Notes: generated by a model from the sequence alone, not told the origin. DNA of 64,000 nt from Anisus vortex (GCA_949126835.1 OX421507.1:30511382-30575381); one strand, 5' to 3'. Positions 23,657-35,815 are shown, counted from the stretch's first letter. A program made the numbers and translations.

Positions 23657-23829
23657 TATCTGAGAATACATCTCTCTATCCACTATATTTATATATCCCT
23701 GTATGTCTTGTGATTGTGTACCATAAGCCTATCAGCACGTGATTGCGAAGTTGATTTTGCTACCAACAGTCGTCTATTTTTTATCGAATTGTAAATAAAT
23801 ACCTCGCGCCCTCTCCACCTTGTCAACAA
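23657..23829. repeat. Right remnant of the 29-bp satellite, then spacer
   Basis: TTATCTGAGAATACATCTCT continues the satellite phase after the hAT insertion, degenerating by about 23710. Confidence 0.7.
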
Positions 23830-24605
23830 CTACGAATTAACTGGATTGCCTCTGTTTTCGTTGACTTCGAAATTCGCCCATGGATAAATTATGGACAATT
23901 AATTACTGAGCTAAGACTGTATAATTTATTTTTGTATCTCTTAACAGTTGACCTAGTTAGCACCTCGTCACGCAAGGGCAGGCAACAATGCAATGTTTAC
24001 GAAACCGGACTTACAGTGCGATTGGATCTTATACTGCACACCTTGCAACTCATATGTCAGTAGCGGATATGTCAGTAGCGAATATGTCAGTAGCGAACTA
24101 TATTTCTTTTGACACAGGTACGATTCTATATGTCTTTGTTTGTAAATGTATAACAATATTCTTGATACTTTTCATACTGTTGTATATATATGCATGCGCA
24201 TAATACTAGTCTATAGTATATTGTGTATTATTATTATAATTAAACATTTTAGCTCTAACCTATATAGTTGCGTGTAAGTATAAGCCTACAATAATAATTA
24301 GGCCTAATTGTCATAGGCTATGCGTATCACCTTTATAACACAAATCATAAAAAAATAACTTTCCGTTATTCGCTTCTTTTAATTTCTTCCTGTCCATCTA
24401 CGGTTATTATATGTTTTAAGTTTGAATCTATATTATATTGAATATTGACCTAGAATCTGTACTGAACTTAAATAAAACGATCACATCTTTAATTTGTGAG
24501 TTTAGAAAAATATTGATCGCGCAGCGTGCATTTTCAATGGGTCGCGAGTAACTCGCGAGAGGTCGTTCTATAAAAAAAGTGTGACATCACTGCCCTAGAT
24601 ACCGC
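23830..24605 (+). repeat. Dispersed repeat family D, copy 1
   Basis: Alignable in the same orientation with 55530-56175. Shared landmarks: CGTCACGCAAGGGCA, CTGCACACCTTG, TTTGTTTGTAAATGTATAAC, TTGACCTAGAATCT, and a right-hand block containing GGTCGCGAG and GTGACATCACTG. A TATAAAA-like word before GTGACATCAC suggests a solo LTR or a Pol II-driven element, but termini are not resolved. Confidence 0.65.
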
Positions 24606-25087
24606 TCCAACAATGAACAATGAACAATGAACAATATTTATTAGCCACATAGTACATAGGTACAATAAAGGCATAGTCAAAAACATAAGAAAATTATAGC
24701 ATTTGTGAATAATAAATTGAACAATAATAGTAATACCAATATTAGTGATAAAAATGAAGGTAATAGAAAATTTATTAATTAAAGGTATCCTAAAAGAAAA
24801 TTCAGGGGGGATAATTTAGTTTATAATACAATTTTTGGGGGAAAAAAACTAACAAAGAAAAAAAAAAAAAAAAAAAAAAAAAAACAACTTAATTTACTAA
24901 CATAGACATACAAGTACATCATTTTCATTAGACCTGCACAGCATTAACATAGTGAGAACAAACATTTAAGAAATCATTCACAAATTTTTCTTGCGGCTTA
25001 GTATATTACATTTCTTCTACGACTATCTCTCATTAGCATAGTGACAAACCAACAAGTTAAAATACTTAAACATTTCTAACCTATTTT

Positions 25088-28000
25088 TCATTTTTTAAAA
25101 GCAGATACTAATATTTTTGAAAATATGCTTAGTTTTTTAAGTTCTTTTAGAGAGCTAGAATTAAGCAGTTCCGACATTTTTTCTACATTAGGTCTGTTAT
25201 AGTAATATTTTTTTAGATACATTTTTCGTTGGGCATTGAAGTGCACACATTGAAGTAAATAGTGAAATCCATCTCCTATATCTTTTAAGCAAAGGGGACA
25301 TAATCTTAAATTATAATCTATTCTGGAGTGGCGACCCAGTTCAACAGGGAAATTATTGTTACTTGTTCGTATTTTTAATATATAGATAGCTTCTTTCAGA
25401 TGTAATTTATTTAAAAAGGGTGGAATAATTTCCCAGTCAGATTTATATTTTAGAGCGCTATATAATTTACCTTTATTGCTTTTTTGCATACTCTCATAAA
25501 GTTCTTGTTTACTTTGATCATTTATACGTAAGTTAATTATTGATTTTGAAAGTTTAGTATCTATTATATACTGTTCTAACCAAAAATATCCCAATCCTAG
25601 TTGTTCCAGTTGTAACTTTATATTGGCGGACCATTTGCATTTTTCAACCAAGTGCTCTTTAAGTAAAATGTTATAAATTATTTTAGAAATCCTGCTTTCT
25701 TTGCCGGTCGCTATTTTGATCCAGAAGTGTAACATTCTTTTTTTAATAAATGATCTTATATAAAGTTTGCCTGTTTCGCCTAAGACTACATAATTTGGTG
25801 TTTTTGTGTTTAATTTTAAAATCATCTTAAAATATCTTAGTCTAATATTTTCTAAAATGTCACAATTTTCCATACCCCATAGTTTTCCATACCCCATAGT
25901 TCGCAGCCGTAGGTTAGTATAGGTAGTACTGTTTGATCAAATAGATCAATTTGACTATCTATGGGCAAGCTTAGTGTATGGCATTTTCTGAGAAGATTGA
26001 ACATAGCATTAGTACCTTTCATCTTACAATATTTCCTGTGTTCTGAGAAAGAACCGTTAGCTGAGAAGATTATTCCCAGGTATTTAAATTTAGAAACTAT
26101 TTCTATAATATTATTATTTAGTACAAATTTCTGATTTCCTACCCTACCCTTTCTACCGAATATCATTATTTTGGTCTTATCTTCATTTATGTTTAAGTGG
26201 TTCTCCTTGCAATAGTTACTGTAAATGTTTAAGTTATTCTGTAATTCTTTTGCGGTTTTAGCTAGGATTGTTGTGTCGTCAGCATATAATAATGTGAATA
26301 TTTTTAGTAAATCTGCGTTGTTATCGTTGCTGATAGTTAAGCTACTTGCGCCTTTTAGTTCTAAATAAGAATCTAAGTCATTAATAAACATAGAAAATAA
26401 TAGAGGGCTCAGATGTTCTCCCTCTCTTAGTCCTGCTTCGCAGTTAAATAACGGTGACAGGTTTGTATTTAATTTTACTGTCGATTTAATATCTCTATAT
26501 AACCCCTGTATACATTTAAGGAAAATTCCATCTATGCCTATATCTAACATTTTCGCCCAGAGTAATTTTCTTTTAATAGACGGGAAAGCTCTTTTTAGAT
26601 CAATGAAGGCACAGAACAGTTTGTCACCTTTATTTTTTATTAAAAAGCTCAGCGCATATAGTATAAATGATGCTTCCGTTGTAGAATAACCTTCTCTAAA
26701 ACCCATTTGATTCTCGTTTAATAAGTTGTGCTCTTCAAGGAACATCTCCATTCGTACATTAAGGATGGATGAGAATAGTTTACCTAAACATGATAATAAG
26801 GTAATTGGTCTAAAGTTTTCGGGCTTTGCCTTGCTGCCTTTATTTTTATATATTGGACATATCATCCCTAGTGACCAGCTTTCGGGGAAAATTCCATCTT
26901 TTAGGATAACATTAAATAGTTTTACGTATGTGGGTATCATTATAACCTTTGTGCATTTTATATATTCATTAAAAATTTTATCGTGTCCGCAGCTTTTATT
27001 ATTACTTGTTTTATTGATGGCTGATAACACTTCATTATATGTTATTTCACCATTAAGTCTTGTCGTATCTAAGTTAGGTGCGGTTAAATTGGTTTTTATT
27101 GGGTTCATGCAACAGTTGTCTGTTGTTTCGTTTTGGGATTTGAAAAAATGGAACAATTCGTCAATACTAATTTCATTATAATCTTCTTTTCTGTTTTTAT
27201 CCTTTAGGATACGCCAATATTCTTTTGGATTCTTTCCTTTCAGATTTTTTATTTTATTTCTCATTTTGTTTTCATATTTATTTATAGTGGTGTTCATTTC
27301 ACGCTTGTAGTTTTTACTGTGTTTTTATACTTTCAAGTGAGCCTTTGGTTTTGAGGATACTATTCATTCTTCTTGCTTTAAGGTATAATCTTCGTTTTTG
27401 TCTACATATAAGTGTAAACCAGGGTTTATTTTTTTTTAGGTTATTTTTATCATTAGGGTATCGATTTGTGCCAAATATTTCAGTTGCAGATTGTATTAAT
27501 ATTTTATTTATTTCCTCTACTATGTTATTTATTTCTTGTTTTTTGTTTTCAGGGGAGTTACAAAGGTCACTTCTCTCTAGTAATTCGTCTAGTTTCAGAT
27601 TTATGCTGTTTTTGTTTTGTTTTTCTACCATTTCAAAATAGTTCTTAGATTTAGTTTGCACCCACGGTTTAATTATCTCTACCACTGGTGTATCATTTAG
27701 TTGTCTACTCGCATTTCCAGGTTTATTTGCTCCACCAATCTCAATCTCATATTCACATGATATTAAACAATGGATATCTGAGAATAGGTGATCAAAGTCG
27801 TGGATTATTAGATTCCTAATTTTGTGAAAGAGGTCATTGTCTGCTAGTACGTAATCGATTACTGTGCTAAATGTAGTCGTAGGTTTATGTGACAGTAACC
27901 CCTTCCTTCCATTCATTATTAACATGTTTGTGTTTTTACATGTTTCGATTAGTTTGCGGCCCCAGTTATTCGGTATTGTCGTATCTACGTTTATACGTTT

Positions 28001-28606
28001 GAGTGGAATGTCTTTTCTTTTAAGCGTTTCTTCTGTCTGGGCACTTATTTCTACATAGAGTTCGTGGGGACCTGTTATGGAGTCTATAATGTAATCTTCT
28101 CTTTCTTTGGTATGAGCGTTAAAATCACCCATTATGATTATATTGTTAGTGATATTTCTTTTATCGATTATTTCCATTTCTAGAATATTGAAAAAATCAG
28201 GTTGAGCATATGGGGAATTCTCGGGTGGGGTATAAATAATTAGAATTAATAAGGGATTGTTTTCTGCTCCTATTTGTAGCCAAATCATTTCATTATTGTC
28301 ACATCTTAATATTTTAGTTTTATCAACTAGGTCATTTTTTATGGCTACACTCAGTCCCCCCGATCTACTATTGTTATTAGGATGTTTAAATTTGTGGAAA
28401 AGGGTAAAGTGTTCTATACTTATAGTATCGATATCTTCCACCTTGTCATTATTAAGTTTTGTTTCCGAAAGACCTATAACATCAAACAAATTTATCTTAT
28501 CAACAAACTCTGGATACATCATTCTCCTCACCAGGCCACATACATTTACATAGGCTAACCTTAAAAAGCGTTTTTGGTTTTGTTCACCTATGCTAATGCC
28601 ACTGTC
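25088..28606 (-). pseudogene. LINE-N ORF2: endonuclease-reverse transcriptase
   Basis: In-frame with ORF1 directly after its UAG. The apurinic-type endonuclease starts at LAYVNVCGL and continues with GLSETKLNND, MGDFNAHTKE, VIDYVLADND and SDIHCLIS. A one-base shift in an A-run near 27310 leads to the reverse transcriptase: FRPITLLSCLGKLF, FIDLKRAFPS, GLREGEHLSPLLFSMFINDL, LLYADDTTIL (catalytic DD) and FKYLGIIFS. A 17-bp direct duplication at about 25867-25900 shifts the frame after CELWGMEN. The C-terminal domain then continues to the CPLCLKDIGDGFHYLLQC finger and stops at 25088. The enzyme would nick DNA and prime reverse transcription; as read, this copy cannot make it. Confidence 0.85.
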
Positions 28607-30412
28607 CTACAGCATCGTGAGCGTTACGCAGTCTTCCGAGGTCGTACCACCCTCCTGATGCATCTGTTGTTGCTGGTATTGTTGTTCTTTCTGCTGATGT
28701 TGAGGCTGTAGCTGGAGTAGCTGGGGTTGTGGTTGCTGCTGCAGTTGCTGATGGTACTGCTGATGTAGTTGCTGCTGTTGGTATTGAGGTTGTTGTTGGA
28801 TTTGCTGCTGATGATGATGAGAGGGATGCTGCGGCTGCTGGTGTTGAGGTTGTTGCTGGTGTTGGTGGTGCTGCTGCTGTGGCAACTGATGCTGCTGATG
28901 TTGAAGATGATGTGATTGCAGGTGCATTTGCTGTTGTTGCTGATATTGTTCTTGGTGATATTGTTGTTGTTGCTGCGAATGTTGAGGTGGTCCCGTGGGA
29001 TAATCTCGTTGTCGTTGTAGGTATAGTTCTGGAGCCTGCTGTTGTTGTTCTTGTTGTTCTTGTTGGTATTGCTGATGGTGAGGCTGTTGCTGAGGCTGTT
29101 CTTGTTGTTGATGCTGTCGTTGTTGTTGCCGTTGATCATGTCCGTGTTGATGCCGCTGTTGTTGCAGATTCAATAGTTTTTGATGGGGTTGGTAAGATTG
29201 TTTTTCTTGATCATTCAGTTCTTGCTGGATATGTTGAGACCGATACAGTAGTTCTCGCTGATGTTGTTGCTGGGGTTGCCATAATTGTTGATTATGACGC
29301 TGGTTCTGTTGAGGCTGTTGTTGTTCTCGTTGTATGTTTTGTTCATGGTGAGGTTGTTGTTGTCGAGTTTGCTGTTGTTGTTGTTGTTGTTGTTGTTGTG
29401 AGGGTTGAGAGCGGCTCGATTGCTGTCGGTGTTGATCTTGACTTCGCCAGGGTCGTTGTTCGTCCGGTGCTCTGAGGGCAACAATTTCGCCTTGACTGTC
29501 AACCCTCCAAGACCCTTCCGGAGAGGTCAGGATGTCATTTTTAAGGAATACGTTTCGACCATATTTTTCCTTTAGATCCTTTAGTTTAGGTAAAAGGATT
29601 TTTCTTCTTTCGTTTACTTTCTTCGGGAGATGATCTCTTATTCCAAAGGGTTTTCCAGCCAGTTTGTAAGCGATTCTTCTAATTGAGTTTTTGTCATATA
29701 GATGGAGGAAGGTCACCACAATAGGTCTTTGCTGTCCTCTGTGATAGCGTCCCAATCTATAGCAGCCTTCAATCGCGAGTTCATGGTCTATCCCCAAGTG
29801 GTCATGAAGGAACTGATTAACCGTGCTGTAGCAGTCTTCGTCTCTTCCGACTTCTTCTAAACCAGTTAGAAGTAGATTGTTTATTAGATCCTTGGTCTCG
29901 AGCGATAGAGTACGCTCCTCAAGTTCGTTCAACGATTTGTTGAGCTGACCAAGGTCCTCTTCGTGCTTCTTTAAGGTGGTGATGTTTTCAGTTGAAATCT
30001 TATCTACTATACTGATTTCTTGTTCAACTGCGGTCACACGCTCATTCAGTTGCTTTACCATTCCAATCTCCTCGCTAATCTTCTCCACCCTAGCTACTAA
30101 CGTGTCTAGAGAAGCTTGAAAGGTTGGAAAAATTTGCAGGTGTTGCATCATGGCTTCTATTTTCAAGCTACTCTCTGATATTGAGAGCTGAACGTTAGTA
30201 AATGCCTGCAAGATTTTGTTATTGAAATCCTGCTGTGGCCCATTAATGGTTGTTTGCTCAGAGATATCCAAGCAACAACCATTAAATGAAGAGGAGCGAC
30301 GCAGCCTTTTTTTATTTTTTCCACCAGCCTGCTTAACATCCCCAACAGCGTCTAGTACTCCAGTGCTACAATCACTACCAAACGTAACATCAGACAACTG
30401 CACACATGCCAT
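28607..30412 (-). CDS. LINE-N ORF1, RNA-binding protein with Gln/His-rich tail
   Basis: 601 aa from ATG at 30412. An N-terminal basic stretch (KNKKRLRRSSS) is followed by a coiled coil at roughly residues 80-175 (VARVEKISEEIGMVKQLNER). Then comes an L1-ORF1-like (Transposase_22) RNA-binding region at about 178-325 (LLLTGLEEVGRDEDC, CYRLGRY, RPIVVTFLHLYDKNSIRRIA). The last ~250 residues are Gln/His-rich low complexity. ORF1 proteins coat LINE RNA and act as nucleic-acid chaperones. Most unusually, the TAG stop at 28607-28609 is followed in the same frame by ORF2. The antisense Val/Ala-rich frame over the Gln tract is a shadow. Confidence 0.85.
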   Translation of the reverse strand: MACVQLSDVTFGSDCSTGVLDAVGDVKQAGGKNKKRLRRSSSFNGCCLDISEQTTINGPQQDFNNKILQAFTNVQLSISESSLKIEAMMQHLQIFPTFQASLDTLVARVEKISEEIGMVKQLNERVTAVEQEISIVDKISTENITTLKKHEEDLGQLNKSLNELEERTLSLETKDLINNLLLTGLEEVGRDEDCYSTVNQFLHDHLGIDHELAIEGCYRLGRYHRGQQRPIVVTFLHLYDKNSIRRIAYKLAGKPFGIRDHLPKKVNERRKILLPKLKDLKEKYGRNVFLKNDILTSPEGSWRVDSQGEIVALRAPDEQRPWRSQDQHRQQSSRSQPSQQQQQQQQQQTRQQQPHHEQNIQREQQQPQQNQRHNQQLWQPQQQHQRELLYRSQHIQQELNDQEKQSYQPHQKLLNLQQQRHQHGHDQRQQQRQHQQQEQPQQQPHHQQYQQEQQEQQQQAPELYLQRQRDYPTGPPQHSQQQQQYHQEQYQQQQQMHLQSHHLQHQQHQLPQQQHHQHQQQPQHQQPQHPSHHHQQQIQQQPQYQQQQLHQQYHQQLQQQPQPQLLQLQPQHQQKEQQYQQQQMHQEGGTTSEDCVTLTML

Positions 30413-30485
30413 AGTAAAAACAAAGTCTGAAGGTCCAAAGAAGAGAAAGGTTCTCTCCCTTGTTTACAGACGGTTCGTCTGTTAA

Positions 30486-31533
30486 CTGTTGATTGTTGAC
30501 TATTGACTGGAGGGTTGATATGCAGGCAGAGAGAGGGGAGGAGAGGGGAGGAGAAGGTTGATATGCCAGGTCAGGGGCTGCGGGGGACGATATGCGGTGA
30601 CAATGTCCAGCTCTCGTCCCACGTCTAGTTGGTAAGTGGCGTCCGATACCGAGCTATGTTTACACAAAATTCCAGGAGTAAAAGTTATATCATGTGTAGT
30701 ACACGGTACACAGTTGAATAAACTTGACAGTTTAGATTAAGAGTGGGAAAAAACACAGTGTTGTGACTAGTTGTGAGAACTGCTCAGTCACTTTGACTCT
30801 AACAATCTTAGCAAACTTAATAAAATGTTTAATAAAGTCGATTATACAAATTAGTCAATAATTGACTTAATTGTCGCGCAATGACCGAACAAAACACACA
30901 ATTTGAAAGATTAATTCACAACAAATCAACCAATATAAGTTTCACAATGAAGAGCGAAAAATGAAACCACAAACAATCATCAAATATGAAGAGACGAAAT
31001 ACACTGCTGCCTGCTGGCGCAACACACACATTCAGTTTCTGTAACAAAAGAACCAGTACGGAGTACGGTTAGATTCCGACACGCTTACTTACCTATTAGT
31101 CAATTGTATTAGTTCTCTGGAGAAATTAAAAAGGCGACGGGGAATGGTGTGGGAGCATGAACTGTTGATAGTGTTGTCTTTATAGTTAATCTTGAGTATG
31201 GTTTTTAGAACTAGATCTAGTTGTTTTTATCGACAAAATTTTTTAAAACATATCTAGGCTTAGAGTCGAGTTAAGACTAAGGGGCGTCTATTGAGTCTAC
31301 GGTTAATTTGTTAAACATAGGCTACAAATAAATACAATTTTTGATAGTTGTAAATATTTCTCTATTTAGAAATTCCAACAATTATTTTGTATTTATTTAA
31401 CTTTCTTTCTTGTTGCAATAAAAATCGTAGCGATTTCATCAAATATGAATAAAGTTTACATTTCGCCTTTATGTTTCACGGATGAATTAGAATAGATCTA
31501 TATGCTGTCAGTGAATTTGGATAGAGTCTAGAG
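30486..31533. other. Spacer, possible LINE 5' leader then AT-rich DNA
   Basis: It begins with purine-rich GAGAGGGGAGGAGAGGGGAG (near 30530) and GC-richer sequence, probably the LINE 5' UTR, then ordinary AT-rich DNA. No exon seen. Confidence 0.4.
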
Positions 31534-31748
31534 CAAGGGTCGTCAACCTTTTCATAATAGTGTACCAAAGTGGGATTTCTAATTCATTCAGCGTGACAAC
31601 ATCCTAAAAGTCATATACTGCTTTAGAACTCAATTCCTTGTAGAAGAGACTTAAGTAGCCTTTGGGGGGGGGGGGGGGCGTTCGCGTGCCATTGGAAATT
31701 GTTCTGCGTGCCAAGTCTGGAACGCGTTCGGTAGGTTGCCGACCCCTG
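31534..31748. mobile_element. hAT MITE (family G) with 8-bp target duplication
   Basis: Left end CAAGGGTCGTCAACC and right end GGTTGCCGACCCCTG are inverted. Flanks GTCTAGAG (31526-31533) and GTTTAGAG (31749-31756) differ at one base. The interior TTCATAATAGTGTACCAAAG is shared with 63564-63735 and with the left edge of 47137-49603. It contains a G12 run at about 31667. Confidence 0.85.
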
Positions 31749-31756
31749 GTTTAGAG

Positions 31757-31905
31757 TCCTCAGAAAGTTGCACTGCTAGTCCCAGGATTAAATCCAGTAT
31801 AACACCAGTATTTTTGGGGAGGTTCTGGGGTGTGTCACTGAGCTTAGCCCGCTCCGACGGTTACCTGAAATTAGTTAGGGGAAAATTAAAGGCACCTAAG
31901 CATAG
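31757..31905 (+). mobile_element. SINE-S fragment
   Basis: Degenerate SINE-S body: CCCAGGATTAAATCC (B-box-like), TGTGTCACTGAGCTTAGCCC and GACGGTTACCTGA correspond to the body of 53525-53795. Confidence 0.6.
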
Positions 31906-31934
31906 GCCTAGCGTTGGATTTACAATCTCTTCAT

Positions 31935-32413
31935 ATACTGACACTCTAGCAGGGTCTGTGGTGTCAAGATGTCAAATTTACTGACACTCTAGCAGGGTCT
32001 GTGGTATCAAGATGTCAAATTTACTGACACTCTAGCAGGGTCTGTGGTGTCAAGATTTCAAATTTACTGACACTCTAGCAGGGTCTGTGGTATCAAGATG
32101 TCAAATTTACTGACACTCTAGCAGGGTCTGTGGTGTCAAGATGTCAAATTTACTGACACTCTAGCAGGGTTTGTGGTGTCAAGATGTCAAATTTACTGAC
32201 ACTCTAGCAGGGTCTGTAGTGTCAAGATGTCAAATTTACTGATACTTTAGCAGGGTCTGTGGTGTCAAGATGTCAAATTTACTGACACTCTAGCAGGGTC
32301 CGTGGTATCAAGATGTCAAATTTACTGACACTCTAGCAGGGTCTGTGGTGTCAAGATGACAAATTTACTGACACTCTAGCAGGGGCTGTGGTGTCAAGAT
32401 GTCAAATTTACTG
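31935..32413. repeat. 43-bp minisatellite upstream of gene 1
   Basis: About 11 copies of TGACACTCTAGCAGGGTCTG plus TGGTGTCAAGATGTCAAATTTAC. The core CTGTGGTGTCAAGATGTCA aligns with the ~40-bp minisatellite in the same position before gene 2 (57165-57345). Confidence 0.9.
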
Positions 32414-32640
32414 AGATATCTTCCGCTTACGTTTGGAGTTATACTATCACCATGGTTGCTCTGAAGCGTCTATGAGCACACTGTAACCTCGTGTATATAT
32501 TACCATAGATGTTATTCATACACTCGTTGTGGCTACATAAATCTAGATTTATTTTATCACTAATATCTAGTTCGTCATTCATTCAATTGTCTTTTTATAT
32601 TTACAGAAGTCTATTTAAAGATAAAGGTAAAGGTGACATC
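32414..32640 (+). promoter_or_regulatory. Conserved 5' flank of gene 1
   Basis: Nearly the same block precedes both paralogs: GAGATATCTTCCGCTTACGT, then GCGTCTATGAGCACACTGTA, GTATATATTA (TATA-like) and CAATTGTC/CAATTATC. It ends with a pyrimidine tract and TTACAG|AAGTCTATTTAAAG before the ATG, which could be the acceptor of a 5'-UTR intron. Conservation between copies marks it as the likely promoter and 5' UTR. Confidence 0.6.
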
Positions 32641-32698
32641 ATGCACAGCTTGTTAGTCAAATTATGTGGATGTGGACTTCTTGTTATTTTATTTCAAA
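32641..32698 (+). CDS. Gene 1 exon 1 (signal peptide)
   Basis: ATG plus the hydrophobic CGCGLLVILF; donor AAA|GTAAGT. Identical in length to gene 2 exon 1. Confidence 0.8.
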
Positions 32699-34758
32699 GT
32701 AAGTCTAAGTTGGGCTTTGTTTCTCCAATAAAAATTTATAGCTTTAAGTTACTTCAATAAAAAAAATTATAGCCTTAAATTACGTTAATCAGAAATTATA
32801 AACTTAAGTTTCTTCAATCATAAATTATAGCTTTGTTAATTCAATAATAAATTAAGGCTTATAGCTTCAAGTTTACCTAAGGGCTATACTTTATGATTGA
32901 AGTAGCTTAAAGCTTTAATTTATCTGTAATGTATAAGATAAATTAAAACTTTAAGCTACTTCAATCATAAAGTATAGCCCTTAGGTAAATATCTCTATGC
33001 AAAAAAAACGTGTTTAGGAAGATATGTGTTTAGTTTTTAGGAATTTTAAATAACAACACTTAAATTTCTCTCTTTTCTGAATTATTAAAACTTTATAGAA
33101 CTAGGCTAAATAATTCTTATTTTATGAACTATTATACTTTCTAGAACTAAAATATATATTTTTATTTTCTTGAATTATAAAATTACTATAACTAGAACAA
33201 TTTATTATTTCCTGAAGTACTAAACTTTCTAAAACAAGAATATAGATGTATTATTCTCTAAATTATTAAACTTTCTAAAACTAGAATATAGATGTATTAT
33301 TCTCTGAATTATTGAACTCTCTAGGACTAGAATATAGATTTTAGTATTTTCTGAATCATTAAACTTTCTAGAAGAAGGACAATGTGCCACTGAAATCATT
33401 TCTGTTGCTGTTGGTCAGAACTTTAGTCTTCAAACAGACGTGGGATTTATGGCACAATGGTATGGCACCATAAGTGGTCAGAAAAGAATATTAGCATCAT
33501 GTGATAGCGATGGCTGTAGGAATTTTAAAACAGGTCAGTACACCTAGAAATTATTATCTTATACAAGCAAAATTGCCCGGCGTTGCCCGGGGCATAATTA
33601 AATAGGCCTGTGTAAGCTACATATATAAAGTTTATAAACTACAATGAAATGAAAGCTATAAGTATATTATATATATATATCAACATATATAATTACCGTG
33701 AGTTTGTTTATATGTTTGTTTATACATTTATTTATATTATATAAATGACGGAGAAACTAATGACTACAATGTGTTTTGTGAAGAGACAAAGAAAAGAGAC
33801 TATTACAATAAATACAATGAACGTTTCTTTTCGGTATTTAGTTTTTGTTATTTTTAATTGTTTCTGGTCGCCCTGATCCTGGCATATGCATAATAATTGT
33901 TACTGTCAAGCTTCTGTTATTAAAACGTAGCGAACAGTTGTGTTGACTTGACTTGTTATTAATAATAGCCTATTAAATTAACAATAATAGGCCTATACTA
34001 TTTAAAAGAAAAAAAAAACACAATACCAAAAAATAAAAAGGTAAATAATAAAAAAGCGTAGAAAATAATATTATTTCAACACCATAAAAACTAAAGTGAG
34101 AACGATTTTTTTCGGTATTTAATTTTTATTCTTGCTTATTGTATTAATAAAACAGTGTTGATAGTGTTTCTTTCGGTATTTAGTTTTTGTTATTTTTAAT
34201 TGTTTCTGGTCGACCTGACCCTGGCATATGCATAAGAATTGTGGCCCCAAGGACTGGCGTAGTGTGTAAACTGCCGATACATTCCCATTAAGAGTACACT
34301 GGCGGGCGAACGCATGGGGCACAGCCCCCGCAGCGGGTCCGAGGTCCATTACACTGCCGAGAGGCCACTGGTCTCGGTGGGGAGGAAGCAATGGACGCTG
34401 CAATCCCGTCTCGAGAACCACCCGGTGCCTGGATGCATGTACCTATAGTAGGCCTATAGGATTTATGCTACCGGGTGACAGTGCAGGTATACTGGCGAGC
34501 CACCACAATAATGATCCCTAGGGGAACCGCAGTGAACGATCGCTGGGCTGTGGAAACCTTCCCCGTTACAAGGCACGCCACGCCTTCGGCGTGTCGTTGG
34601 GTGGCTGAAGCCTAGACAGAGATTGCTCAATCCTAAGCGTTACGCCCTGGACACAAGAGCCGAAAGAGACTTAAGAGACGTTTAAATTCGATATTAAAAT
34701 GTAGCGAACAGTTGTGTTGACTTGCCTTGTTATTAATAATATTAAATTAACAATAATA

Positions 34759-34789
<31 letters not shown>

Positions 34790-35722
34790 AAGAGAAGAAT
34801 GGGCATTTCTATAGTAGTATAGCTCTTCTATCCATGCTATTAAATTAGCATGCTCATATACTATCTAAAAGAAAAAATATATATATAAATACAAAACAAT
34901 AAAAAAGGTAAATAATTTAAACAAAATTAGAAAATAATATTTCAAGGCAATAAAAACTAAATTGATAAAGATTTTTTCTGTATTTAATTTTTGTTCTTGC
35001 TTATTGTATCAATAAAACAGTACTGAGAATGTTTCTTTCGGTATTTAGTTTTTATTTTATATTGTTGCTGTCAAGCTTATGGTACCCGGTATTAGAAAGT
35101 AATCATTTATAGGCCTAACTTGTTTTTTTATCATTCGTATCATTTAATTTATAGAGTGTATACAGTCGCCTATTAAAGGATATTCTCAATAGTGACGTAA
35201 ATCCATTAAATAATTAAAACCTTTGGTTACTTTTTATTTAAAAGGATAATGCAAACATCAATAATGAAAAAATAAATAATTTGATAGACATTACGTCATA
35301 CGCTAGTATTTTTTAAAGTAAACAATTGAAACTCTCCAAGCCAAATTGCGGTGCGTAACTTATAAAAAAGGTCTCGCCACATTAAAAAAAACAACAGCAT
35401 AATTGGGGAAACCCGAAAAGACCCTCGCGTTCAACATACAAAATATCGCGTTCAACATAGTAATGAACGGAAATGGCCCTTTGCTATGTACGGTTATATT
35501 TAATTTGCATGGCTGGATCTAACATTTTGAATGTTTTAAATTAACACATTCATGATTATAAGTCATAAAATAAAATTATCTTTTGGAGTACGTTTCCGAT
35601 TTATACATTTAATTTTTTTCCCGATTAGTGAAACGGCTTAGGTGCCTATAGCGAACAAACATATATATATATATAAACAAACAAACAAACTCACGGCAAT
35701 TATATATGTTTGATGATATATG

Positions 35723-35815
<93 letters not shown>

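Larger units (their letters stand above)
24606..30485 (-). mobile_element. Nearly complete two-ORF LINE (LINE-N)
   Basis: Minus-strand element of about 5.9 kb: 5' leader, ORF1 (30412-28607), ORF2 with endonuclease and reverse transcriptase (28606-25088), 3' UTR with a poly-A-like tract near 24860, and a (ATTGTTC)n terminal tail at 24611-24631. The only obvious lesions are a one-base frameshift near 27310 and a 17-bp tandem duplication near 25878, so this is one of the youngest elements in the window. I do not assign the clade; the CPLC...HYLLQC C-terminal finger is shared by several I/Jockey-group LINEs. Confidence 0.85.

Noticed and set aside
28729..29475. 248-codon Val/Ala-rich plus-strand ORF
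   Set aside because: Antisense shadow of the Gln/His-rich tail of LINE ORF1.
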